DNA of 35,278 nucleotides, from assembly GCA_019236735.1 (NCBI GenBank), contig JAFAIM010000015.1, positions 1 to 35,278 of the forward strand. Reading direction: 5' to 3'. This document shows positions 23,644-32,530 of the stretch, in pieces (the stretch's first letter is position 1; each line of letters begins with the position of its first letter). The position numbers were made by a program, and so were the translations under genes. The stretch comes from Burkholderiaceae bacterium (GTDB taxonomy: Bacteria; Pseudomonadota; Gammaproteobacteria; Burkholderiales; Burkholderiaceae_F). The notes under the pieces are model-generated. The model did no database searches and was not told where the DNA came from. It saw only the letters and a program-made list of their open reading frames with translations.

Positions 23644-23669
23644 GCCGCTCGAGCAAGCGGCTTTTTTTT
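23644..23669 (+). terminator. Rho-independent terminator
   Basis: A 6-bp GC-rich stem (23644-23649 with 23656-23661, GCCGCT/AGCGGC) and six-base loop are followed immediately by eight T residues (23662-23669). This is the clearest intrinsic terminator in the window and ends the alpha/beta hydrolase transcript on the plus strand. Confidence 0.9.
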
Positions 23670-23762
23670 GCTCAGACCGATTCGGAATGAACTTCGCACC
23701 GCAAGTTCGCGTCCAACCGTGAGAAGAGTTTGGCGGACGACGAAGCGTCTTAAGCTATTGCT

Positions 23763-25046
23763 ATGGACACCCCGACTCGAGCGGCGCAGCGGCTTGCCGT
23801 TCATGCCGCCGCGGCGATCTCGGTGGCGCTGCTCGGATGCGTGCTGACGGTGGCGCCGGCTGCTGCGCAGACCTGGTCGACGGCGGCGCAGGACGATCCG
23901 CCGCCCGCCGTGGTAACGGCGCGCTACACATCGGCTCAGCTCGATCAGATGCTTGCGCCGCTCGCGTTGTACCCGGACGATCTTCTGGGTCAGATCCTGA
24001 TGGCCGCCACGTATCCGCTGGAGATCGTCGAGGCGGACCGCTGGTTGCAGCAACCCGCCAACGCGTCGCTGCGCGGAACGGCGCTCGCCCAGGCGCTGCA
24101 ATCGCTGCCTTGGGACGCAAGCGTCAAGTCTTTGGTGGCCTATCCGCCGATCCTGGCCTGGATGGATAGCGGGCTGGACTGGACCGAGGCAGTCGGCGAG
24201 GCCTTCCTCGCGCAGCAACCCGACGTGATGGACAGTGTGCAGCGGCTGCGCGTGCGAGCAAAGGACGCGGGAGGGCTTTCGTCCAGCCAGCGCCAGACGG
24301 TGACGACGAACGGCCAGGACATCGAGATCGCCTCTCCCGACCAGAGTGTCTTGTATGTGCCGGTGTATGACCCGGACACGGTCTACGGGCCGTGGCCGTA
24401 CCCTGATTACCCGCCGTACGACTTTGCGATGCCAGGCTATGCGCCCGGCACCTTCATCGTGCTTCCGATTCTGATCGGATACTGGGGCTGGGACCGCTGC
24501 GACTGGCGGCACCATCGGATCGATATCGTCGGCGTTCCCGGTGGGCAAACGCCACGGCAAGCGCCGCAGCGGCCGTCGCCACAGCAGCACCCGGTGGCGT
24601 GGCAGTACGATCCAGCGCATCGGCATAACGTGCCGTATAACAATCCGACGCTGAGCGCAAAGTTCGAAGCCGCGTCGCGTTTGGGTGTGCCGGGATCGAA
24701 GAAGCCCGCGAGAGCGCCTTCCGCAGCGACGCGCCCGGCGGACAGAGCTGTGAATATGCATGCGCCAGAGGCAATTGCGGTGCCGATGCCGTCGCCGCCT
24801 CGATCCACTGAGGTGCTGAGCACGCAGCCCCAGCCAATGTGGCAGCCGAACCGGTCAGCGCCTGCCGTGCCGCCGCAACCTCCTCACCCCGCACCAGCTC
24901 TGGTGGAAACCCCGGCACTGCGAGCCGAATCGCCGCCACGCGCACCCGAAGTACACGCACCCGAAGTACACGCTTCCGACCCGCGTGGTGCCGAAGTCGA
25001 ACGCCTCGATCGCGCGCCGGCGCCGGGCGATTCACAGCGCCACTAG
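23763..25046 (+). CDS. DUF3300 domain-containing exported protein
   Basis: The 427-residue protein has a cleavable signal peptide (hydrophobic core about 14-34, ending AAAQTWS). The DUF3300 domain (about 53-240) is recognisable by QLDQMLAPLALYPDDLLGQIL, MAATYPLEIVEADRWLQ, SVKSLVAYPPILAWM and VLYVPVYDPDTVYG, with a Tyr/Pro/Trp-rich end. DUF3300 proteins are envelope proteins of unknown role found in proteobacteria. The C-terminal 190 residues are Pro/Ala/Gln-rich low complexity, likely disordered, with a VHAPE duplication encoded by a 15-bp tandem repeat. ATG 23763 is the start, placed after a terminator, so the gene has its own promoter. It converges with pcm. Confidence 0.88.
   Translation: MDTPTRAAQRLAVHAAAAISVALLGCVLTVAPAAAQTWSTAAQDDPPPAVVTARYTSAQLDQMLAPLALYPDDLLGQILMAATYPLEIVEADRWLQQPANASLRGTALAQALQSLPWDASVKSLVAYPPILAWMDSGLDWTEAVGEAFLAQQPDVMDSVQRLRVRAKDAGGLSSSQRQTVTTNGQDIEIASPDQSVLYVPVYDPDTVYGPWPYPDYPPYDFAMPGYAPGTFIVLPILIGYWGWDRCDWRHHRIDIVGVPGGQTPRQAPQRPSPQQHPVAWQYDPAHRHNVPYNNPTLSAKFEAASRLGVPGSKKPARAPSAATRPADRAVNMHAPEAIAVPMPSPPRSTEVLSTQPQPMWQPNRSAPAVPPQPPHPAPALVETPALRAESPPRAPEVHAPEVHASDPRGAEVERLDRAPAPGDSQRH
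24941..24970 (+). repeat. 15-bp in-frame tandem duplication in the DUF3300 tail
   Basis: Two perfect adjacent copies (24941-24955 and 24956-24970) of CGCACCCGAAGTACA keep the reading frame and duplicate the residues APEVH in the disordered tail. It is probably a recent slippage event. Confidence 0.85.
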
Positions 25047-25081
25047 CTTCATCGCGCCGGAGCGCGCCACACGAATCGGTG

Positions 25082-25756
25082 TCAGCCCTCCTGGCTGTCT
25101 TCGAGTAATGAAAAGCGCACCGGCAGGATCTCCTTGGTCGTCGCCAATCCCTTGTCGTCCTTCTCGACCAACAGCAACTGTTGGCTTTCCGGAAGACCCG
25201 CAGGGACCACCATCTTGCCGCCGGATTTGAGCTGGTACAGCAGCGTGGGGGGCACCAGATCCGGCGCTGCCGTCACGATGATCTTGTCGAATGGTGCGTG
25301 CTGGGCCCATCCGGCGCGGCCGTCACCGATTCGCACCTCGACGTTTGTATAGCCCTGGCGAGCCAGACGCTGGCGCGCTTCGAGCGCGAGCTCCTCGATG
25401 ATCTCGACGCTGTATACGGTGTGCGCGAGCTCGGCCAAAATGGCCGCCTGATATCCCAGTCCGGTCCCGATTTCCAGCACGACATCGCCCGCCTGCAAGT
25501 CCAGCAGATCGGTCATCAGCGCGACGATGAACGGCTGAGAAATCGTCTTGTCGAAGCCGCTCGGCAGCGGGGTGTCCGCGTATGCGAGCGGCTGCACTTC
25601 CAGCCGCACGAATTCGTGACGGGGCACCTGACCCAGCACGTCCAGCACGCGACGGTCCAATGACGCTTTGCCCAGACGGGCGGTGAGAAAAATCGTCTGG
25701 GCTGCGATCTGCGCGACCATCTGACGTCGCAGTGCAGCGAAATCCGTTTCGCTCAT
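25082..25756 (-). CDS. pcm: Protein-L-isoaspartate O-methyltransferase
   Basis: This 224-residue enzyme transfers methyl from S-adenosylmethionine to isoaspartyl residues, starting repair of age-damaged proteins in the cytoplasm. Landmarks are an N-terminal helical part, PLPSGFDKTISQPFIVALM (substrate loop, about 66-83), VLEIGTGLGYQAAIL (SAM motif I, about 92-106), VYSVEIIEEL (motif II) and KIIVTAAPDLVPPTLL (about 157-172). Length and motif order match the family. The usual coupling with surE or rpoS is absent: it stands alone between DUF3300 (converging) and the divergent Mut7-C gene. Confidence 0.95.
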   Translation of the reverse strand: MSETDFAALRRQMVAQIAAQTIFLTARLGKASLDRRVLDVLGQVPRHEFVRLEVQPLAYADTPLPSGFDKTISQPFIVALMTDLLDLQAGDVVLEIGTGLGYQAAILAELAHTVYSVEIIEELALEARQRLARQGYTNVEVRIGDGRAGWAQHAPFDKIIVTAAPDLVPPTLLYQLKSGGKMVVPAGLPESQQLLLVEKDDKGLATTKEILPVRFSLLEDSQEG

Positions 25757-25873
25757 GGTGTTTCACCTGCATCCAAGCGTTGATGCTACAACTTTGCAGG
25801 AGCACACTGCGGCCGGCGCCCGGTATTGGGCGGCGGCCCACGCCCGACGGATCGGCAACCGGCTCAACCAGCG

Positions 25874-28086
<2,213 letters not shown>

Positions 28087-28119
28087 TGCGAGCGTGAAAC
28101 AGTTGCCGGGAACCCTCAC

Positions 28120-29133
28120 ATGGCCGCGATGACGATGATTCAGGCGCTGCGCTCAGCGATGGATGTGATGCTGGAGCGCGATCCGAACGTCGTGATCTAC
28201 GGTCAGGACGTCGGCTACTTTGGCGGCGTGTTCCGCTGCACCGAGGGGCTTCAGGCGAAATACGGCCGCACGCGCGTGTTCGATGCACCGATTTCCGAGG
28301 GCGGAATCGTCGGATCGGCGATCGGCATGGCGGCCTACGGCCTGCGACCAGTGGTCGAAATGCAATTCGCCGACTATTTCTATCCGGCTTACGACCAGAT
28401 CGTTTCGGAAGCAGCCCGTTTGCGCCACCGCTCGGCCGGCGACTTCACCGCGCCGATCACGATCCGGATGCCGACCGGCGGCGGAATCTATGGAGGGCAG
28501 ACGCACAGCCAGAGCCCGGAGGCGCTCTTCACGCATGTGTGCGGGCTGCGCACCGTGATACCGAGCAACCCATACGACGCCAAGGGCCTGCTGATTGCGT
28601 CGATCGAGTGTGACGATCCGGTGATCTTCTTCGAGCCCAAGCGCCTCTATAACGGCCCCTTCGACGGGCATCACGACCGCCCGATGGTGCCGTGGTCGGA
28701 GCGGCCCTCCAGCGAAGTTCCGCAGGGCCATTACACGGTTCCGCTCGAATCGGCTGCAGTGTTCCGGGCGGGATCGGAGGTGACGGTGCTCACGTACGGC
28801 TCGATGGTGTACGTGTCGGATGCGGCGGCGAGGGAAAGCGGCATCGACGCCGAGATCATCGATTTGCGCAGCCTGTGGCCGCTGGATCTGCCCACAGTGA
28901 TTGAATCGGTGAAGAAGACGCGCCGCTGCGTGATCGTGCACGAGGCCACGCGCACCAGCGGTTTCGGCGCCGAGCTCACCGCGCTGGTACAGGAACGGTG
29001 CTTCTACTATCTGGAAGCGCCGATCGAGCGCGTCACCGGGTGGGACACGCCGTATCCGCATGCGCTGGAGTGGCAGTACTTTCCCGGGCCCGCAAGAGTG
29101 GCGACGGCAATGCGCCGCGCGCTGGAGGAATGA
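28120..29133 (+). CDS. bkdA2: 2-oxoisovalerate dehydrogenase E1 subunit beta
   Basis: The 337-residue subunit completes the E1 alpha2beta2 tetramer. It has the transketolase-like pyrimidine-binding domain with VVIYGQDVGYFGGVFRCTEGL and APISEGGIVGSAIGMAAYGLRP, then FADYFYPAYDQIVSEAAR, RMPTGGGIYGGQTHSQSPEA (with the active-site QTHSQS) and a C-terminal domain with EVTVLTYGSMV and DLRSLWPLD. The start ATG 28120 is 33 bases after the alpha-subunit stop. It overlaps nothing and precedes E2 by one base, so the three are one operon. Confidence 0.95.
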   Translation: MAAMTMIQALRSAMDVMLERDPNVVIYGQDVGYFGGVFRCTEGLQAKYGRTRVFDAPISEGGIVGSAIGMAAYGLRPVVEMQFADYFYPAYDQIVSEAARLRHRSAGDFTAPITIRMPTGGGIYGGQTHSQSPEALFTHVCGLRTVIPSNPYDAKGLLIASIECDDPVIFFEPKRLYNGPFDGHHDRPMVPWSERPSSEVPQGHYTVPLESAAVFRAGSEVTVLTYGSMVYVSDAAARESGIDAEIIDLRSLWPLDLPTVIESVKKTRRCVIVHEATRTSGFGAELTALVQERCFYYLEAPIERVTGWDTPYPHALEWQYFPGPARVATAMRRALEE

Positions 29134-29134
29134 A

Positions 29135-30478
29135 GTGACCGTTCAGGTAATCAAGGTTCCCGATATCGGCGAAGGAATCGCCCAGGTCGAGCTGGTGGTC
29201 TGGCACGTCAAACCCGGCGATCCGATCGCCGAGGATCAGGCGATCGCCGATGTGATGACCGACAAGGCGACCGTCGAGATTCCCTCTCCGGTGGCCGGAC
29301 AGGTGATCGAGCTCGGCGGCGAAGTCGGGCAGATGTTATCGGTCGGAGCTGCGCTGGTGCGGATCGAGCGGGGAAGCGCAGGCGATGCTGCATCGGCATC
29401 TGCCGCGACGCGAGCGGCGGCGGTGCCTGCGCCCCCGGCGCCGACACCGGCTACACCGTTTGCAGCCAAGCCGTCCGCGCCGGTCGCAGCCAAGCCGCCA
29501 GCAGCTGCAAAGCCGACGGCGACCGCTGCGCCGCCATCGGCCGTTGCGGCGGATCCGCAGCCGGGTCGCGTCACCTCGCGCGGGCGGCCGATCGCGTCAC
29601 CCGCTGTGAGGGCGCGCGCGTGGGAGCTTGGCGTCGATCTGAACGACGTACCCGCGCACGGCCCTGCTGGCAGGATCATGAAGTCGGATCTGGAAGCGTA
29701 TGCGGCGCGGGTGGCCTCGCGCCCCGCTGGGGCGCCGCCGGCAGCAGCACGACCGGCCGCGGCCAGTGTCGTGCGCCAGGAAGCGACGCACGAAACTCGA
29801 GTCGTCGGTTTGCGCAGGATGATTGCGCAGCGGATGCAGGAGTCCAAGCGCCGAATCCCGCACTACACGTACGTGGAGGAAGTGGACGTCACCGAGGTGG
29901 AAGCGCTGCGGTCGCAACTGAACGGCCGCTGGTCGGAGCAGCGTGGGCATCTGACGCTGCTGCCGTTCTTGGTTCAGGCGCTCGTGCAGGCGGTGCGCGA
30001 ATTCCCGCACATCAACTCGCGCTTCGACGACGACGCCGGTGTGCTCACCCGCTTCGAAGCGGTGCACGTGGGGATCGCCACGCAGACCGACGCCGGACTG
30101 CTGGTACCAGTGTTGCGAGATGCGCACGCGCGCGACCTATGGTCGTGCGCCGCTGAAATCGCCCGTCTGGCGGTCGCCGCACGCGCTGGAGCGGCAACGC
30201 GCGGCGAGCTGACGGGCTCGACGATCACGATTACGAGCCTCGGGCGGCTGGGCGGAATCGTATCAACCCCCGTGATCAACTACCCGGAGGTTGCCATCGT
30301 CGGGGTGAACCGGATCGCGACGAGGCCGACATTCGTCGGTGACGCAATCGTTCCGCGGCAGGCGATGAATCTGTCGTCGTCGTTCGACCACCGCGTGATT
30401 GACGGCGCCGTGGCCGCAGGTTTCATTCAGTGCGTTCGCGGCCTGCTGGAGCAGCCCGCCACGATGTTCATCGCCTGA
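29135..30478 (+). CDS. bkdB: 2-oxoacid dehydrogenase E2, dihydrolipoyl acyltransferase
   Basis: The 447-residue E2 forms the core of the complex. A single lipoyl domain (1-78) carries K44 in MTDKATVEI. An Ala/Pro/Lys-rich flexible linker (about 85-145) follows, then an E1/E3-binding domain (about 148-190; ASPAVRARAWELGVDL, GPAGRIMKSDLEAY), and a C-terminal acyltransferase domain (about 215-447) with the catalytic H419 and D423 in FDHRVIDGA. It transfers the acyl group to coenzyme A. The GTG at 29135 is chosen because GGAGG (29123-29127) precedes it and the next upstream start is inside the E1-beta gene. No E3 gene follows, so E3 comes from elsewhere. Confidence 0.95.
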   Translation: MTVQVIKVPDIGEGIAQVELVVWHVKPGDPIAEDQAIADVMTDKATVEIPSPVAGQVIELGGEVGQMLSVGAALVRIERGSAGDAASASAATRAAAVPAPPAPTPATPFAAKPSAPVAAKPPAAAKPTATAAPPSAVAADPQPGRVTSRGRPIASPAVRARAWELGVDLNDVPAHGPAGRIMKSDLEAYAARVASRPAGAPPAAARPAAASVVRQEATHETRVVGLRRMIAQRMQESKRRIPHYTYVEEVDVTEVEALRSQLNGRWSEQRGHLTLLPFLVQALVQAVREFPHINSRFDDDAGVLTRFEAVHVGIATQTDAGLLVPVLRDAHARDLWSCAAEIARLAVAARAGAATRGELTGSTITITSLGRLGGIVSTPVINYPEVAIVGVNRIATRPTFVGDAIVPRQAMNLSSSFDHRVIDGAVAAGFIQCVRGLLEQPATMFIA

Positions 30479-30486
30479 TCGGCAAT

Positions 30487-30786
30487 TCAGTTCTTCGCCA
30501 GCGTGCGCTCGTATTCGGCCGCGACTTCGTCTGCGGTCGGATTCGATTTTTCCGTCCCGTTCAGTGCATCAGCGCGCTGCGCGGTCTTCGAAGGGCAGTG
30601 CACCGGTGCCAGGATCAGAACGGTGTCCGCGGAGGAGCGTTCCGGCATCGCCGTCGCCACGAAGCCGTTGGCGCTGGCTTCAGCGCCAGCGCTGCCGAAG
30701 GTTGCGGCGGGATGACCATGTCCGTGCCACGCGTGTATCGCGAGGCTTCCGACACCGGCGAGCGCGATCAATTGGAGGAAGCGCAT
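30487..30786 (-). CDS. Small exported hypothetical protein, 99 aa
   Basis: The 99-residue product starts MRFLQLIALAGVGSLAIHAWHGHGHP, a short hydrophobic segment consistent with a signal peptide or anchor, with a His/Gly cluster. The rest is polar, with SSADTVLILAPVHCPSKTAQRADAL containing one cysteine, then an acidic end with ADEVAAEYERTLAKN. I recognise no family. ATG 30786 is chosen so that the hydrophobic segment opens the protein; the open frame to 30873 adds an unrelated lead. It ends 8 bases from the E2 stop (convergent). Two palindromes lie just upstream and may control it. Confidence 0.6.
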   Translation of the reverse strand: MRFLQLIALAGVGSLAIHAWHGHGHPAATFGSAGAEASANGFVATAMPERSSADTVLILAPVHCPSKTAQRADALNGTEKSNPTADEVAAEYERTLAKN

Positions 30787-30802
30787 AAGGCCTGCTTGAG
30801 CA

Positions 30803-30836
30803 AATAGCGCTATTGTTTCGGCGAAATCCTTAAGGA
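30803..30836. promoter_or_regulatory. Two perfect palindromes upstream of the 99-aa gene
   Basis: AATAGCGCTATT (30803-30814, 12-bp perfect palindrome) and TCCTTAAGGA (30827-30836, 10-bp) sit 17 and 41 bases before the minus-strand start at 30786. Such dyads fit dimeric regulators. The rest of the 214-base divergent gap 30787-31000 shows no gene. Confidence 0.4.
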
Positions 30837-31000
30837 CAAGCGACAAAAAAGCAGCCAAGTACGGCCGATGCACAGAACACCGCCGTTGCGAGGCAATTGC
30901 TGCTTAAGGCGCTGGCCGATCATGCGCGCGAAGAGGTGATCGAACGCCTATCGAAAAGCGATCAAGATTGCGGGATCGAAGTCCAGCAACAGGACCCAAA

Positions 31001-31330
31001 GTGCAAAACACGGATGCGATCGCGCTCGTTGTCGCCGCAAGTCTGGCTTGGGTGGCGCCTGCCGCCGAGGCTCAGACCATTTTTAAATGCGTAGACGCGG
31101 AAGGAAATGTGACGTACACCGAGGTTCCGTGCCTTCGGTCGGAGGCCAGTTCGGTCGTGGACACGAGTTCCAACTCCGCTGACTTCAGTTCGGTCCGGAG
31201 GGAAACGGGTCGCCTACAAAGCCAGGCCGCACAGGCGGCACCACCAAGCTCATCCCAGCCCTCAAGCCATGAACCCTCTGCGGCACCACCGGCGCCTCCC
31301 GCGCCACCCGCGCAACGCTCGGGCTATTAG
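31001..31330 (+). CDS. DUF4124 domain-containing exported protein
   Basis: The 109-residue product has a signal peptide (AIALVVAASLAWVAPAAEAQ) and then the DUF4124 signature IFKCVDAEGNVTYTEVPC (about 27-44), the short cysteine-bracketed beta motif found at the start of many secreted betaproteobacterial and gammaproteobacterial proteins. The rest is Ser/Pro/Ala-rich low complexity. Its role is unknown; DUF4124 proteins are usually periplasmic. GTG 31001 has AGGA 7 bases upstream. It converges with the AttH-like gene, 39 bases apart. Confidence 0.82.
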   Translation: MQNTDAIALVVAASLAWVAPAAEAQTIFKCVDAEGNVTYTEVPCLRSEASSVVDTSSNSADFSSVRRETGRLQSQAAQAAPPSSSQPSSHEPSAAPPAPPAPPAQRSGY

Positions 31331-31369
31331 CGCTGGACCGTCGCTGCGCGAAGTGATAATGGTGCTCGG

Positions 31370-32530
31370 TCATCCTGGCACCGCGCCCGCATAACCCGTC
31401 AACTCCAGATAACCGCGGCCGATCGTGCGACCGTTTTCGAGCAGATCGCTCGCTCCCTCCCAGTACGCGAAACCGGTTGTCGCGCGCGAATCCAGCTCCT
31501 GATCCTGCATCAACGGCCGCGTCTCGAAGCGGCGCGAGCCGATTTGAATTCGCTGCGCCACCGGGTAGATGGCGCGCGTGCGCGGCGAGGTCCACAGCTC
31601 GCGCTGCGCGAACGCGATCTGCGCCGGCGCGAACGTTTGGGTGGGCCCGCCCGGCGTCCGCAGCGAAGCGTACGCGAAGTAGGGCGGATCGGCGGCAGCG
31701 GCGCCGGAGCGCCGGATCCGGAATACCGTCAGCGCCGAGCCATCGTCCAGATTGAAGCCAGCCCAGTCCCAACCGGCTGCCTGCGGCGGCAGCAGCGCGC
31801 TGGACCACTCGTGGTCGAGCCAGCCGAGTCCCTCGCGCAGCGCGCTATTGCCGGCGCCGCGATCTTCCGTTCGTGCAGCGTCGCCGTCCTGCGCGATCCA
31901 CAATTTCGCCTGCAGCGCGAGTTGCGGCTGCGAGTAGTAGAAGCTCGCGGGCGCAGGACCTTCGCCGTTATCCAGCGGCTTGGGTCCCTTGCGCGAATAC
32001 CCGCTGTTCCCTTGCAGCAGCGGCGGTTGCGCGGGCGTGGCGAGCACATCCAACTCGAAGCGCTCGCCACGCGCCCGTCCGTGATAGATCCCGCTCGCCG
32101 CGTCGCGCGCAAGACTCCAGCCATCGACCCGCACGTCGGTATCGAGCTCCGACATTGAAGCAATTCCGAATCCGGTTCGCTCGATGCGCTCCTCGTGCAG
32201 CAACGAGCCACGCGTGGGGTCGGCGATGGCCGCGTGCGCCATCACGACCTGGTGCGCTGCGAAGCGGCTCGGGTTGCCCGGATCGATCGGCGGGCGGATG
32301 CGAAAGAACGTCAGCTGAATTCCCAGCCTGCTTTGGCGCATCTGCGGCGCCGCGTCCAGCACTCCAGTCAAGTACCACCATTCGATCCGGAACGGCGCGT
32401 GGGCGCCGAAGTCGCGCGGAAACTGCAGCGCCCGCGGCGTCACAGGCGGGTAATCGATCTCGTCGCGCGCGCGCACCGCGGCTGGCGCCAGCGCCGCGGC
32501 CAGCAACAAACAGCGGCGCAGCCGATTCAC
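31370..32530 (-). CDS. AttH-like / CrtC-family lipocalin-fold exported protein
   Basis: The 386-residue protein has a signal peptide (LRRCLLLAAALAPAAVRA). It then has the hallmark FRIEWWYLTGVLD (about 47-60) and a tandem lipocalin-like body with GLGWLDHEWSSALLPPQAAGWDW and a C-terminal YWEGASDLLENGRTIGRGYLELTGY, as in AttH and hydroxyneurosporene-hydratase relatives. AttH homologues are typically encoded with an ABC transporter, as here. It probably acts in the periplasm on, or carries, a lipid-like substrate. The GTG at 32530 overlaps the permease stop (GTGA), so it is translationally coupled. The much longer open frame to 33532 is an overlap with the permease and is rejected. Confidence 0.85.
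   Translation of the reverse strand: MNRLRRCLLLAAALAPAAVRARDEIDYPPVTPRALQFPRDFGAHAPFRIEWWYLTGVLDAAPQMRQSRLGIQLTFFRIRPPIDPGNPSRFAAHQVVMAHAAIADPTRGSLLHEERIERTGFGIASMSELDTDVRVDGWSLARDAASGIYHGRARGERFELDVLATPAQPPLLQGNSGYSRKGPKPLDNGEGPAPASFYYSQPQLALQAKLWIAQDGDAARTEDRGAGNSALREGLGWLDHEWSSALLPPQAAGWDWAGFNLDDGSALTVFRIRRSGAAAADPPYFAYASLRTPGGPTQTFAPAQIAFAQRELWTSPRTRAIYPVAQRIQIGSRRFETRPLMQDQELDSRATTGFAYWEGASDLLENGRTIGRGYLELTGYAGAVPG

Noticed and set aside
21578-23656. Long minus-strand open frame of 692 codons
   Set aside because: It is antisense to the alpha/beta hydrolase, Arg/Val-rich and without any recognisable motif.
23457-24761. Minus-strand open frame of 434 codons
   Set aside because: It spans the terminator and opposes DUF3300; Arg-rich and lacks a family signature.
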